From Hyaloscypha bicolor E (Eukaryota; Ascomycota; Leotiomycetes; Helotiales; Hyaloscyphaceae): a DNA stretch of 64,000 bases. The number at the start of each line of letters is the position of its first letter. The stretch's first letter is position 1. Position numbers and translations under genes: made by a program. The stretch spans positions 141,247-205,246 of the forward strand of contig NW_020194575.1 of the NCBI RefSeq assembly GCF_002865645.1. The letters run 5' to 3'. Shown here piece by piece: positions 22,213 to 36,900 of this stretch. Below the pieces are notes generated by a model. The model saw only the letters and a program-made list of their open reading frames with translations, made no database searches and had not been told where the DNA came from.

Positions 22213-22548
22213 CGTCAGAACTATCAGGTTGGAGATTGCACACAAAAAAGATCTTGAATGAAGACCCAACACTTGAGGAGGCTTCAGAGAGCTGAGATCG
22301 ATGCATATGCCCTTGCTCTGCTTCGGGGTGGTGTCACACGCGGAAGGGTCATCGATGGTATGCCCGACTCGAGCTCACTGCGGCTGATCATCTTGGGGCT
22401 TTTCCCCTCGAGTCTTCGCATGGTGAATGGCTTCGTTGGACGGCCGAGAGGTCCACGTTACTGCATATGGGTCAAAACGAAAATGGAAGTTACGGTGACC
22501 GAATGGAGCCATGGGGCCAAATGAACGCACTTCCCAAGCCGCTCCCGT

Positions 22549-22566
22549 CCCCCCCCCCCCCCCCCC
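22549..22566 (+). repeat. Run of 18 C
   Basis: Uninterrupted C18 in the upstream region of the seven-helix protein gene. Its length is likely to vary between isolates and in sequencing. Confidence 0.9.
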
Positions 22567-22715
22567 TGAATGAACCAAGGTGGAGATATTTGCGGCGGTG
22601 TAAAAGGGGGTGCACCAATAGGAATCTCGAAGATTCTCTGGTGGAAGTCATGTTCGTTGAAGCGCAGCTTTTTCCCACTCCGACCCCCCGCCTGCGGTCA
22701 CGTGAGCCAATTCTA

Positions 22716-22872
22716 TCCCTTCGTCCGGTAGAAACTGTCCACACTAGCAGGGGGGCCTGGCTCAGGGCGAAAAGGCGATAGATGACTAATAGGTTTCTAA
22801 GCAAAGGCACACGTTTTCGCCCTGAGCCAGGCCCCCCTTGCTAGCGTGGACAGTTTCTACCGGACGAAGGGA
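22716..22872. mobile_element. 157-bp hairpin MITE with TA target duplication
   Basis: Arms at 22716-22773 and 22814-22872 are reverse complements over 58/59 bp with one mismatch and one single-base gap, separated by 40 bp. TA lies on both sides (22714-22715 and 22873-22874). The arm begins TCCCTTCGTCCGGTAGAAAC. Almost all of it can fold into one stem, as in Tc1/mariner-derived MITEs. Confidence 0.85.
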
Positions 22873-23027
22873 TAACTATTCTCTTTTACCTCAGCGAGCT
22901 CAGGCTATTTTAAGAGGATCGCTTAGGGTTGATTACATAATGGGGTCATGTTATCCGATCATGTTACCCCATTTGGTCTAAGTCCTCATGTGACTTCCAG
23001 ATTAGGTATAGTCACCATCTGATTGTT

Positions 23028-23838
23028 AAAAATGTAGGTAGAGCATAAATTGGATCCTGAGCAATGGTGGGAGCAAGGCTCCCTTATATATACAGAATGT
23101 GGAGTTGATGCCTGAGGTTTCAACAATATTTGAACTCAATAGAGGCTCTATGCCACGGCCCCGAATTTTGGGGACAGGTCGATAGTCATAATAGAGCAGG
23201 GGGTAATAGCTACAGCAGCTTTTGACGTTCTCAATAGGACGATCGATAGCATAGCCAAACTGTAGTATTTTTCTGACTGCAAGTCGAGCCCTTGTAGAGA
23301 AATAGCTAAAGAACAATAGCAAACTGATTATAACTTTATATATTTATGTGGTGGAGATTTAAGACCCTCAAACCATGCAGTCTTTTCGGCACGCAGGGTT
23401 TTAGTTGGATCCCAGATCACGTCTGGCTGCCTACCAGGCAGCTACAGTCTATTGTCTATATAAGAACACCTAGACAGCCAGCTTCTACAATCAAGCATGC
23501 TACTATCACTTCTTCTTCCAATCTCCAACTGTTTTTCGGCACGTAGGGATGGACGTTAGTAGCGTGTGTTTGAGTTCAAGGCACGTGCCAGGCCAAGCTC
23601 TTCGTTGAAGTTAGGTCATCTCACGTGAGTGAGTCACAAAACCTAAAGGCCTTTGCTAGTCAACGCGGCAAACGGTGCAGCGCAAAACATCCCTGCGTCT
23701 CCTGCTGGCGGGAAAGTTAGACCCTTACTGGACGCGCGCTGCGCACGCCGAAGCCCTGAAACCAGCTGATCTGGGTGCACACGTGATTCGCACACGACTA
23801 AAATCAGCTGACTTGGAGGCACAAGATTTGTGATTTGT
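23028..23838 (-). repeat. Dispersed repeat 'A', right copy (inverted)
   Basis: Matches the left copy in inverted orientation: 23028-23124 with 6570-6462, and 23720-23838 with 6306-6188. About 430 bp more lies between the two blocks here than in the left copy, and that extra sequence has TTGAACTC/GAGTTCAA-like words near both ends (about 23140 and 23570), so it may be an insertion. No gene is recognised inside. Confidence 0.75.
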
Positions 23839-23889
23839 AATGACATTAGATCAGCAAATGAGAAAGCATATCATTTAGGAATCGGCAGA

Positions 23890-26800
23890 TGGTTTGTGAT
23901 GACAAAGAGTGAATAGAGTTTATAAAAGCTGGGATGTGAAAGCTAATAGAATTTGTAATTCCCCCGTATGTCCCGCTTTTTCTGGTCAGGGTAGTAAAAG
24001 AAAATAGAAAGTTAAATAATGAATATTACGCTTCCTTTATATTTCGGTCATTGCCCAGATATATACCAGTCTATAGTACAAATAGATTTTGTTAGTTAAG
24101 AACTACTATACTAAAGTAGTTGTGGTTCAATTATCCGGTAATAGATTTAATATATCTGCTTTAAAAACTCCCGCTTTCTGTCGTCTTGAACTTATAATAT
24201 AACTAGCCTTATATTTCTTAGATAGTATTATTATTATATTATATAAAGAGCTTCTAAGATAATATATCCTATATATATTAAATAAGTAATCCGGCTCTTT
24301 ACTATTTATTTAATATCCTAATATAGATAATTCAATTACTATAGAAGCTTAATTACTAAAGTTATATATATTAAATCCGGTATTCGGTATAATACCGTTT
24401 TTAATTATTATAAACCAGTTATATATATATGAGAACGGATTATTTATAGTAATAGTATATCTAAGAAATATAAAGCCTTTATTATTATTATTTCAAAGAT
24501 TGTTTTTTATGGCTTCTAGAATTACTTTAGTTCTAAGTATAAAGTAGTAATTTAGTTTCGTAAATACATTTTATAAACTAGTCTTAAGTAATTTATTTAG
24601 GGCTTTATCTATCTCGGCTAATAGTAGAATATTAATTATTTAATTTTAATATTTATTTATAGTTTTTAAAAAGTACTTATTAATATCTCTAACTAATTAT
24701 AGAAGTACCTATATTGGGTTCTCTAATATATTATAATATAAAGTATAGTTAGATGAATTATTTACTTATATATAATTAGTAATATTTATATTAGTTATAT
24801 TATTTAAAAAGGAAATAATTATATTTTAGCTTCGGAAATAGATTCTAAAATAGATTTCAATTATTATACTAGATATAATATTAGTATTAGTTAGCTAGAG
24901 AAAAGAAATAAAAAAATATATAATTAACTTAATTAATTTATTTCTATTACTTATAGAATTAGTAGGGTTATTAATAAGAGAAAGCGATTTAGAAATATAG
25001 GTATTTCGAGTTAATATTATAGAATACTTAATTAGTATAATTAGATAATATAATAATTATTATTCTTAAGATAATTATAAAATATCTATTTTCTTTAATT
25101 TTATAGAAGTAAAATAGAAAGAGATATAATATATTATATATTCTTTATAAATAATTCTAATATTAAAGCTTATTTTATATATATTACTATTTGCTTGACT
25201 TTTATAAAAGCTAAGAATTAAATAGATATAATTTGAAATAAGAAATCTTTATTTCTAAACTATATCTTATACTATATAATATAGAAATTAAATTAAATTA
25301 AAATATCCTATATTCTATTACTATATTCTTATTAGTTAATTTATTTATAATTCTTAACTTTTTAACTTTATATTATAATTATAAGTTTTATAATTAGAAA
25401 TAAATATTTCATATATTATTAGTACATTTTTATTAGAAGAATTATAAGTTATTAGTAGCTTTTAAATATTCTAGAATAATAAATACTTATATAATTTAGA
25501 TTATTATATTCTATATTATTATAATTTCCTGTTATAGTTCTTTAAGCTATTTTATCTTAGTTAGTAATTAATAATTAGGAAAAAACTAGAGATTTCTTAT
25601 TTTAATTTTTTATAAGAAATAGAGTTTATTTAGAAATTAAGATTAAAATAGTTATATATATATAGAATAATATTTCTTATAATAGTCCCGTATTTTAGAA
25701 GCTAGATTATTTTTAAAATTAAGAATTACTATTATAAGTATTAATTCCTAGATTTTATAATTTATTAGACTAAAAGCTAAGTATATTAGTACTTGCCTTT
25801 TTTAAATAAAATATTCTTTTAGGGTAATAAACTTCTCTAATAGAAATATAAATATAATAAATACTTTTAGGTTTTTAAATTTGAATTACTTTAATTTATA
25901 TAGTTTAAATAAAATACAAGCGAGAGATTTAATATAAAAAATATAGAAATTATTTATTTTAAAGAATTTTACTAATAGTATTAAGATTAGATTATTTTAT
26001 ATACTTTCTAGAAAGAAATATACTAGTTAGATTAATTACTATATCTATAATAATACTATATTTACTATTTACCTGTTTTAGTATAATATAAATATTAGTT
26101 AGAATAATTATAGACATGTCTAGAATATAAAGAAATAGGCCTAAAAAGAAAATTTTAGTATTCTAGTTCAGCTATTAAAGTAAGTTATTTATATATAAAT
26201 ATAGATTAGTATAACTAGTAGATTTAGTTTATTTATAGAAAGCTAGAAAGATATAAATTTTCTAGAACCGGAATCTAGTAAAGTATTTTATTTAAATATA
26301 ATTAATATAATAATAAAAAGTATTTATTTTAATAACTACTATTATTTCTTCTAGTTCCGGTATTATAAGAAATATAATAGTTTTACTATTTAGGAGAGCT
26401 AAATTATCTTTTATTAGTATAGTATTTCTTATTTAAGTTAATAAATTATAAAATATAGAATCTTTTATTTAATATATTTACTAGTTAAATATAATAATAT
26501 TTATAAACTAATACTAGATTAGTTATATATTTATATTAGTATTATTTCTTTATTATAGTTCTTACTATAATACTAGCCTTCTAATAAGTAAGAATTAGTA
26601 AAAGTTCCTTATTAGAAATATAATAAATAACTTATTAAAGAGATTTAATAAACTCTAATCTAAGAATTTCGTAATTTTATATTAATAATTTACTATACTA
26701 AATATATTTAAATTTATTATATTAATCTTATTAATAATTATAATAGTTTTCTTAACCTAAAGCCTTTTAATATAAGAACTTATAATTGCTTTTTAGGTTT

Positions 26801-27812
26801 TATTAATACTTATATCTAGAAATATATAATAGATATTATAAGAATAATCTTATCTTTATAACTAATAAGGTTTATATTAGTAATAATACTTTTAATAACT
26901 TAGCTTTTATTAATTCTATTTTTATTTCTAATATAAAGAATTTTTTTTTTAAAAGAATTATAAATATAATTAGCTTAGAATAAAATACTTATAAGAACTT
27001 TCTTTATTATAAGATACTATTTTTTATTAAATAAAAGGGTTTTAGTAACTAGTAATATAAAAGTAAAACTAGAAGAATTATTATTTATTAGATTATAATA
27101 ATTAGTTAAATTAGAAAGGTTTTTAGTTATATCTAATAAAGAATATAAAATATCTTTTTTTAAATTAAGATTAAAATTATTTATCTTAAATATAAAATAA
27201 TATTTAGTTATTAAATTATTAGTATTACTAAAAGCTATAGAACCTTTAACTTATTTCTTCTAATATTATAATATAGCTATTAAAATAAATCTAAGTCCCG
27301 AAATTATATATATAAATTATTTAAAAATATTAAATAATTAGAAATAGTTTAATTTTATAAGCTAAGGCTAGATTATTTCTAATAATAATATAGGGAAGTA
27401 TTAGCTTATAATTAGTATTTCTATATTCTAAAAATTAGTAATAAAATAATATATTAGTATTAATATTTTAGTATTAAAATTCTTATTTATTAGTATAAGA
27501 ATTTTTTTATTATTTAAATTAAGGTTAGTAAATTCAATATTATTAATATTATAGTTAAGAGAATTATTATATTAGTTTACTAATATATATAATATAGTAT
27601 TAATATAACTATTTTTCTTATAGAATTATAATTATAGAATAAAAGAATTAGTTTTATAATATTTTAAACTTTAGTAAAAATATCTCGTTTTATTTTATAT
27701 TTAGCTATATATTATTAGAAAAGTAAAAGTAATTAGTTTTAAGATATAAATAGCTCTAATAGTATTTTTATAAGATTATTTATAATTATAGTTATCTTTA
27801 GATAATCTTCTC
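23890..27812. other. AT-rich RIP-like block, element not identified
   Basis: Extremely AT-rich, stop-dense on all frames, almost no CpG or CpA. It is probably one or more dead transposons, into which the chromovirus at 27813 may have inserted, but I found no motif that names the family. Confidence 0.5.
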
Positions 27813-28075
27813 TAATATTATAGTTATTATAATATATAATACTAGTAGAAATTAGGCTAGAGCTAAAGAGGCATTTAATATCTAAGAAAGATATTTATAA
27901 TTACCTGATTATTATATATAACTTCGAGCTTAAGCTAGTATATAGGCCTGTATATAGCTTGTAATTATTTAGATCCGAGGCTTTTTTAAAATTCTTTTCT
28001 TTTTTTAGCTTTAAATTATTAAAATAGAAATAGCCTAATTATGTTTTCTAGGCCTTAGATCTTATACTTATAATA
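27813..28075 (+). repeat. 5' LTR of chromovirus 1
   Basis: 263 bp, matching 33705-33967 along its length. The ends now read TA...TA, as expected if TG...CA were changed by RIP on both strands. Confidence 0.85.
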
Positions 28076-31000
28076 TAATTTAAAGCTTATTTACTTCTTA
28101 ATTTTATAAAGAATTTAAATAATATTTATCTAATTAGTTTTTAATAAATATAAATATAATATATTATAGCTATTTCTATACTAATTAACTAATATTAGAA
28201 TAAAAGAAAGCCCTAGAATAACTAGGTAAGAAAGCCCTAGAATAACTAGGTAAGAAAGCCCTAGACTAGCCAGATAAGTAAATAGGCTAGTAACCTTATT
28301 ACTAAATAAAGATTTATAAGAAAGCAAGTTCTAGAATAACTAGATAAGTTAAAAGAAGTTATAATACGAGATATTATTAATATACTATTAAAAAGTAAAC
28401 CAGAGCCTTTTATTAAGTCTTCTAAAAAGTCCGAATATTTTATTAATACTTATAATAGAAGAAATATTCTTTTTTAGAGAGCTAAAAAAGAAGAAAGACC
28501 TGCCTTATTAAAAGCAAACTTCTAAAAGTTATTTTAAAGCCTAAAGGCTTTATATAAGAAAATTATTAAGCTAATTCTAAAGATATATAATATTCTTATT
28601 TATAGTAAGAATTATTATAATTAGCTAAGAGAAACCAAATAAGTCTTATAAAAAAATAAAGCTATTATTAAAAAGCTTATTATATAGCCTATAGAAATAA
28701 CTAGTTTCTTTATTTTAGAAAGTAAATATTTAATTAAATTCCCTAATTCTCTTATTTTTAAAAATATAACTAAAAATAGTATTATCTTTAATAATTAATT
28801 AGTTTAGATTAAGAATAAGCTTTATAGTAACTCTAATACTTATTAAATAAAGAACCTTAAGATTATTTATATTTCCGGTTATATAGGTAATTATATTTTT
28901 ATATTAATTTCCTTTTACCTAAACTAGAATAATTAATATATATATAAAACTATTAGAGAACTATATACTTATTTAGAAAAGCTATATAGTAACTCAAATA
29001 AGAAGTATAATACTTAGTAAGTCTTTAAGAAGCTATTTATAAAGAAGAGCTAGATTTTTTAGAAATTCTATATTCTATTTCTAAGATATATAATAAACGG
29101 AAATATTAACTTATAAAACCTTAAAAATAACCTAAATAATAAGCTTACCTAAAAGCTCTAAGAAGCCATAGCTATATACTATAATAACCTGGCTATTCAT
29201 ATTATAAAGTTTATATAATACTATATTATAAATAATTAGTAAATTCGAACTTATTATAAAAAGAAAAACTAGATATTTAAAAAAGCTAATAAAGATATAA
29301 ATAAGCTAAGTTCGGGAAATGCCTCTTATATAAAGCCTGCTCTCAAGACCCTAGTAATAAATAAGCCTATTATTCTAAAGCCCGGATTCTTAAATTTCAA
29401 GTACTATAACTATAATAGATTTAGTTATATATCTAGAAATTATTTAGAGCCTAAGACCAAGTATATAAAGCAAGTCTTAATAGCTAAGCTAGTAGTACTT
29501 ACTATAAGTAAGCTATCTAAGAATATAAAATAGAGAAATAAGAACTCCTAAAAAAAGTTTCTTTTTTAGGGCTATATTATATAAATATAATAGAAGTTAA
29601 TTTGAGCTAGTTACTAGGAAATAAAGTATTTATACTTTCTTATATAATTAGTAATAATAGATTAGGTATTAAGATTTCTTTTTTTATTAATACTAAAATA
29701 AATAAATAAATTTTTATTAATTTCAAATTTATAAAAATAATTAAATAATTTCTAGATATTAAGCTTATTTAATTAGTATTATCCTATAATATAAAAGAGT
29801 TTAATAATAAGTAAGCTATATTTATTACTTATTATATTAAGCTTATATTTTTAATTAATAAATAGAAGATTCTAGTATTTATACTAGTTATAGAACTAGA
29901 AAAATATAATATAATTTTAGAATAATAGTAATTTATAAGTACTAATATCCTAATTAATTATAAGAATAAAAGATTAATCTAGCTAAATAATTAGTCTAGA
30001 AAAAAGAATTAGAATAAGATTCTAATTACTATATATAAGAACTTAAAACCTGAGAAAAGTAACTAGTATTAAAAAAATATAAATAGAAAGAATAAAGCTA
30101 TAGCTATAAATAAGTTCTAGAAACTTTAGCTTATAAAAAGAAAATTCTCTTATTCTTTTCCTAAGCCGAACTCAGAAAGCTATATATAATAAAAGAATTA
30201 AGCTTAATATTATAGAGAAATATAAGTAGCTTTAGGAAATATAAAGGTTTTTCCTAAGCTAGAAATAGGGATATTAAAATTATACTATTTAAAGAAAAGC
30301 CATAAAAGCTAGTTAAGGCCTATAATTAATATTATAAGTATTTTACTAGCTACTTTTTAGATAAACTTATAGAAAAAAAAGAATATTTTCTTTATAATAT
30401 TATTTTTCGAGATTAATAAAGAGCTAGAATTATAATAAGAAAATAAGTTTATCCCGGATAAATAATAACTAGGAAAAACGAAGTTATAGTAGCTAGTAAG
30501 AGTTTTACTAGAGAAGTTTAAGGAATTTATAAATATTTTCTTAAAAGAAATATTAAATATCTTATTCTTATATTAATTATATAATTATAAGATTTAGATT
30601 AATAATTCTAAAGGCCCAGAAAGCCTAGAATATTTCCTGCTTTATTAATAATTAACTTATAAGCTATAGGAAATTAAGTATTTCCTTAAAAAGAATCTCT
30701 AATAAGGCTTTATTAAGTCAAGCTAGTTTCTTTTTATATTTCTAATTCTTTTTATAAAGAAGGCTAATAGAGCTCTCTAATTCTATATTAATTATTATAA
30801 GCTAAATAACTTAATATAAAAGAATTATTATTCTTTTTCCTTTATTTATAAGACTCTTATATAGCTAGCTTAAGCTAAAGTCTATATAAAGTTAGATATT
30901 TAGTAAATATTCTATTAGATTTAAATAGATCCAGAATTAGAAGAACTTATAATATTTTATATAAAATATAGGGCTTATAAATATAAAGTTCTTTAGGAAA

Positions 31001-33704
31001 GCCTAACTAATAGCTTTATTATATATTAGAGATATATAAATAATATTTTCTTTAATTACCTTAATATCTTTTATATAGCTTATTTAAATAATATCCTAAT
31101 TTATTTAAATAATTTCCTGAAATATAAAGATTATATATAAAAGATCTTTTAGTAATTATAAGATATTAGCCTCTAAGTAAATATTAAGAAATTAGAGTTT
31201 AAAATTATTTATATAAAGTATCTAGGCTTTATTATCTTTACTAGAAGTATTAAAATAGATCTAGATAAAATAGTAATTATTAAGAACTAGTAATTACTAA
31301 AAATAATTAAAGAAATATAAGGCTTTTTAAGTTTTTATAACTTTTATTAGTATTTTATTATAAAATATAGCCGTATAGTAAAGCCCCTAATAACTCTAAT
31401 ATATAAGAGAGTTTCGTTTAAATAAATAAATTAGTATTAAGAAGGTTTTACTAAGCTAAAGTAAGCTATATTCTTAGTACTAATTCTATATTATTATAAC
31501 CCGAACCTTTTTATTATAATTAAAACAGATATATTAAATAAAGTTATAACTAGTATTTTCTTATAATAAGATCCCTAGATAAGACTCTAATACCCGGTAG
31601 TATTTTTCTCTAAGATTATATAATTAGTAAAGCTAAACTATAATATTTATAATAAAGAAATACTTATTATTATTCTTTTTTTAATTAAATAGTAAGCGGA
31701 ACTAGAAGACTTATAGGAAATACTCTTTATAATTTACTTAGATTACTAAGCTCTCGAGTACTTTATAATTATAAAGAAGCTTTTAATAAGACAAGCTCGC
31801 TAGATAAAGTATTTTTCCTATTATTATTTTAAGCTTATATATTAGGTAAATAAGTTAAATAAATAAGCAAATGCCTTAAATAAGAAATATAAGAATATAA
31901 TTATCTAGAATAAGATAATAGTAGCCTACTAGACCTAAATTCTCTTCCTATAATAAAAGATTAATAATAATATTATACGGGATCTCTAATTAGCTCTAAT
32001 TAAGGCCTTTATAAACCTGGCTTAGGAAGAAATCTAGTATAATAGTATCTAGCTAGTAAATAAATTATTAAACGAGAACCGAGAATTACTAGAGCTAGAA
32101 AAGCTATAGAATAAAGCAAGAAATAAGAAAGAAAATACTTAAATATTATAAGATGGCTTTTTTTTATAATATAATAAACTATTTATATCTAATAATATAA
32201 TAATATCTAAGATATTCTTATATATTACTCTTATTTAGAAGATATATATATAGCCCCTAATAGGATATCTAGGACGAGCCAAGCTTTAATAGCTTTTTTA
32301 GGCCCGCTATTACTAGTTAGGCCAAGATATAAATATTAATTACTATAGGAATAATTACTATATCTATTAATAATTCTATATTTCTAGAGATAAGAAGCTA
32401 GGGCTCTTATATTTATTACTAGTTCCTAATTATCCCTAGTAATATATATTAATAAATTTCAAGAAATACCTAAAGAATAAAAATAAATATAATATAGTAA
32501 TAATTTTTATTAATTATCTAGGCAAGTATCCTATTATAATTCTTATTTAAAATATAATAATAACTAAAGAATTAATACTTCTATTCCTTATTTATATAGT
32601 TTATTAAATTAGTATTTCGGAAACTATAATATCTAATTAAGGCCTCTAGTTTATATCGGATTTCTAGAATAAGTTCTATAAATATATTAATATAAAGCTC
32701 AAGTTATTAATTACTAATTATTCCTAAACTAATAGCTAAATAGAGATTATTAACTAGTATTTTAACTAATAGCTATATCCTTATATGAATTATTATTAGA
32801 ATAATTAGAATAAATAAGTAATAATAATTAATTATTAGTAAATAGCTCTAGTTTATAAAACTATAAGCTAATTCCCGTTTCTTATAAAGAAAGGCTATAA
32901 ACTATAGACTTTATTTAACTAGAAAACCCAAGTATAATTAGGTATCCTAAAAAAAAAGCTAAATAAATAAGAGGTAAAGGCCCTAATAATATGACTTTAT
33001 AAATTATAGTAAAAGATATAGGAAAATATAATATAAATATAAGAATATTATATTATTTAAGCTAATAAGTACTACTAACTAGTAGATTTTAAAATAGAAA
33101 ACAAGATATAAATTATTACTAAGTACTAAAAGAATAATTATTCGAGCCGCAAATTAGCTTACTAAATAAAAGAATTATATAAAATCCTGAAATAAGTAAA
33201 ATATTTCTTTAGGCTTAAGCTTCTGGAATTAATAAAAATATATCTGGTATTTTATATAGAGAAGCTATATAAAGACCTAAGTAACTCTTTTTCTAGATAA
33301 GTAAATCCGGAGCCTTTATTATTAGAACTATAAAATAGGGAAATAAAATATAAAGTTTAAGAGATATAAATAATAAAACTACTTTATAAGAAACTAAAAT
33401 ACTAAGTCTAATAAAAAGAATAGAACCCAGATTCGAAATAGTATCCTATTTCCTTATTAAGTAATAATACCCTAACTCTTTAAAGCTTTTATAATAAGAA
33501 CCCCGAATAGCCAGAACCGCTCTAGAATCTCTTTTATTAGTTAGACTATATTAAGAATAATATATTACTAGAACTATATAATATAAACGGAAATTCTTTA
33601 AAGTTATATATAAAAGGCCCTAGTCTTTAATATATAACCTATAACTTGGAAATTTAATAAGAACTTTTAAAGCTCGAGAATAAGCTTATTTTAAAAGAGA
33701 GAAG

Positions 33705-33967
33705 TAATATTATAGTTATTATAATATATAATACTAGTAAGAATTAGGCTAAAGCTAGAAAGATATCTAGTATCTAAGAAAGATATCTATAATTACCTAA
33801 TTATTATATATAACCTCGAGCTTAAGCTAGTATATAGGCCTATATATAGCTTATAATTATTTAGATCCGAGACTTCTTTAAGACTTTCTTCTTTTTTTAG
33901 CTTTAAATTATTGAAATAGAAATAGCCTAACTATATTTTTTAGGCTCTAGATCTTATATTTATAATA
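33705..33967 (+). repeat. 3' LTR of chromovirus 1
   Basis: 263 bp partner of 27813-28075, preceded by the purine-rich AAAAGAGAGAAG. The differences from the 5' LTR look like transitions. Confidence 0.85.
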
Positions 33968-36900
33968 TCTAAGGCTTTTCTTTTTAGTTTAATATTCGAA
34001 AAGTTAACTAGTAAAAGTAATAGTTATTACTAGAGACTTTTTATAAGCGAGCTATTATAGATATAGACTATAATTAGAGTATTTAAAGTTATATTCTATA
34101 TTAGCTAGTATTATATTATATAGGTTTTTAGTTTATATTAATATATAATATTTAAAGAATAATAGGTAAATAAACTATAAATTATACTATTTATAGTTAT
34201 TAATATAGCTCATAGAAGTCCTATTCTCGATTTAATATATATATTATTTCTTATTTATAGAATTAGAAGAATTACTAATAAGAAGTAAAGGAAACTAGAT
34301 AGCTATATATATATATATATTTCCTTAATTACTAAAGATTAAATTAGATAAAGCTATAATTATAAATATAGTAATTTAGAAGCTAGAATAAAGAGCTTAT
34401 TATTTATATATTATTAATCTTATAATTATAAAATAAGAAATTAAAATATTAAAATATAAACTAGTTTATATCTTTTTACTAAATTCAGAGATTAGTAGTA
34501 TTTAGAATTAGAGTAGCTTTTATTTTCTTAATAGCCTACTTTAATAATATAACTTTAAAAAGTATTTAATATAGAGAAATATTATTCTTTATTATATAGT
34601 TTATAATATAATAAATAAAATAAAAAGCTTTTATTATAGTTAGAATCTAGAAGATATCTTAATTAGAATAAATATAACTTATAATTACTAGATTTCACGA
34701 GTTAATCTAATTATAATTCCGAGCCAAGTAAATTATATCTAATTTATTAATTATAAAAATAGAAATAAGGCTCTAGAATATACTAAATTTATAGGTATCT
34801 TTATTTGGCTCTTTTTAATAATACTTAAAGCAAGTAATATTATAATTTTGGAAATGAATTTATTTCTTATAAATAATAATATTACTATTAATTAATAGCC
34901 TAATATAAAATTTATAGTTAGTCTCTAAATTCTTTATAGAAAATAGTATATTTGTAGTATTTGGTTTAGAATAATTAGTAATATCTAAGTTTATATTTTA
35001 TATAATAATAGTTTCTAGATAATATATTATTCGAATAATAAAATAGCTATTTTAGAGAAACTAATTTCGTAAAATAATAAAAATAAGATTACTAGTAAAT
35101 TAGACGAGTATATAGAAATATAGTATTTTATAGCTATTAGTCTTAATAATCCTAAAATAGTTTATAACTTGCTTAAGAATTTCTATTTAACTAGTACTAT
35201 TATCTAGAAAGCTATTAAAGATACTTTTATAAATATAATAAAAGAACTATATAACTATAACCGGATTTAATATTACTATTACCCGATAAATTACTATAAT
35301 AGTAGCCGGGAGGGCGTTTTAAGAATATTCTATACTAGCTAAATATAGAATTAGGGGATTTCATAAATCTAAGAAATTAATAATTATTTAAAATACTAGT
35401 ATCTTATAATATATAATTAGTTTTCTAATTTCGGAATATATTTTTAGTTTCTAGAAAAAAGACTCCGAAACCTATATACTAATAATAATAATATTTTATT
35501 ATAATTACTAAATAATAGAGTTATTAATAATCCGGTATTTAATAACTATTTTTATAATATTATCTAATTAATTAATAGTTAAAGATATTATATTCTTAGT
35601 AATTAATTTCTAGTTTTTATATTTTATAAATATAATATATATAATAGAAGAACTTTAGAGCTATAAGTAGTTATAAAAGAAATATATAAAGGTATTATAA
35701 TAAGTAAATTTATAACTATTAATTAAGCCTTATATAAAGTTATAGAAATTATATACTTTCTATTATAGTAATTTAATACCTATTTAATAAAGGCTTTAAG
35801 TAATACTAGAACCGTTCTCTAGTTCAAGTAGCTTCCTAGGCTAGTAGGAAATAGAGTTAAAAAAGCGGCTATAAAGTAATAAAAGTCTTCCTAACTATTT
35901 ACTAGTATAGCTTAATTATATATAATATACGAGATTATTAGTATTTTTCTTTATATATATAAATATTTATTTATAAAATTATCTTTAGTTAACTCTCTCT
36001 TTTTTAGTTAGTACTAGCTACTAGTTATAATACCTAGAAAGATATCTATTATTTATTTATTTAGATCTTAATATTTTCTATTTATATTTATATAAATAAA
36101 GCTAGTTAATAAAACTTTATTATTATTAGTATTAAGGCCTTTATTTTAGGCCGCTTAAAGGTTATTCTTATAGTTACTAACTTATAGCTTAACTATATAT
36201 CTCTTATATTTATAGTAATTTAGGCTCCTAAGACAAATAATATTATTACGGATTTTAAATAAAATAAAGTTATTATTTCAAGTATTTATTATTTAGTAAT
36301 TAATAATAAGATTATAATATAGATAGTTATACTAGACTAGATATTATAAAGCTACTAGAACCTTATTCTTCTAAACTTATAGGAATAGCTTAAAATTTAT
36401 ATTTGCTGAAATATAATTCCCTAGCCAGAAAACCTTAATAAGGTTATCTAGTTTTAGTTTAGGACTAGATAGGATCTAGAGAAGCTATTCCGGGTTTTAT
36501 AGGATAATAATAATATAGCCTTATAGTACTTTATAATTAATTAGAAATAAATGCCTTTTTGACTACATTTTAATAATAGTACTAATTAGATAATATTTCG
36601 TAATAAGATATTCCTTAACTAGTATAAGATTATCTAATATAACCGGATAATACTAGTATATAATAATATTAACGAGGTTTTTTGCCGAGAACTTAGGAAT
36701 AGTACCGAGACTAAGAGCTATATAATATTTGAAATAAAAATCCTATATATTCCTGTATTGGCCGCAGATATCGAGGCTATCTTATAAAGATTACACGAAA
36801 TTGTCCTTATTATAGATTTTATAGATATCTATAATAGGGACGAGCTTGCTATAAGAATAGTATATAGATCTCTTAGATATGGCTAATATTTCATGCTTAT

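Larger units (their letters stand above)
27813..33967 (+). mobile_element. Full-length RIP-dead Ty3/gypsy chromovirus
   Basis: LTRs of 263 bp bound a 5.6-kb interior. In order on the plus strand: 24-bp tandem repeats near the gag start (about 28205-28278); a gag zinc knuckle at 29402-29446, where the four C-C-H-C positions read Tyr; reverse transcriptase with YTKLDI near 30884 and the active-site box YLNNILIY at 31081-31113; RNase H and integrase regions; and a C-terminal chromodomain-like stretch at about 33335-33430 before a purine-rich tract and the 3' LTR. Chromodomain-bearing gypsy elements (chromoviruses) target heterochromatin. Every frame is interrupted many times. I could not find a clean target-site duplication. 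Confidence 0.85.

Noticed and set aside
22490..22810. Overlapping frames around the C-run and hairpin
   Set aside because: Produced by the poly-C tract and inverted repeat; no protein character.
27807..33972. Target-site duplication of chromovirus 1
   Set aside because: The five bases before (TTCTC) and after (TCTAA) do not match; RIP or an error in LTR ends could explain it, so no claim is made.
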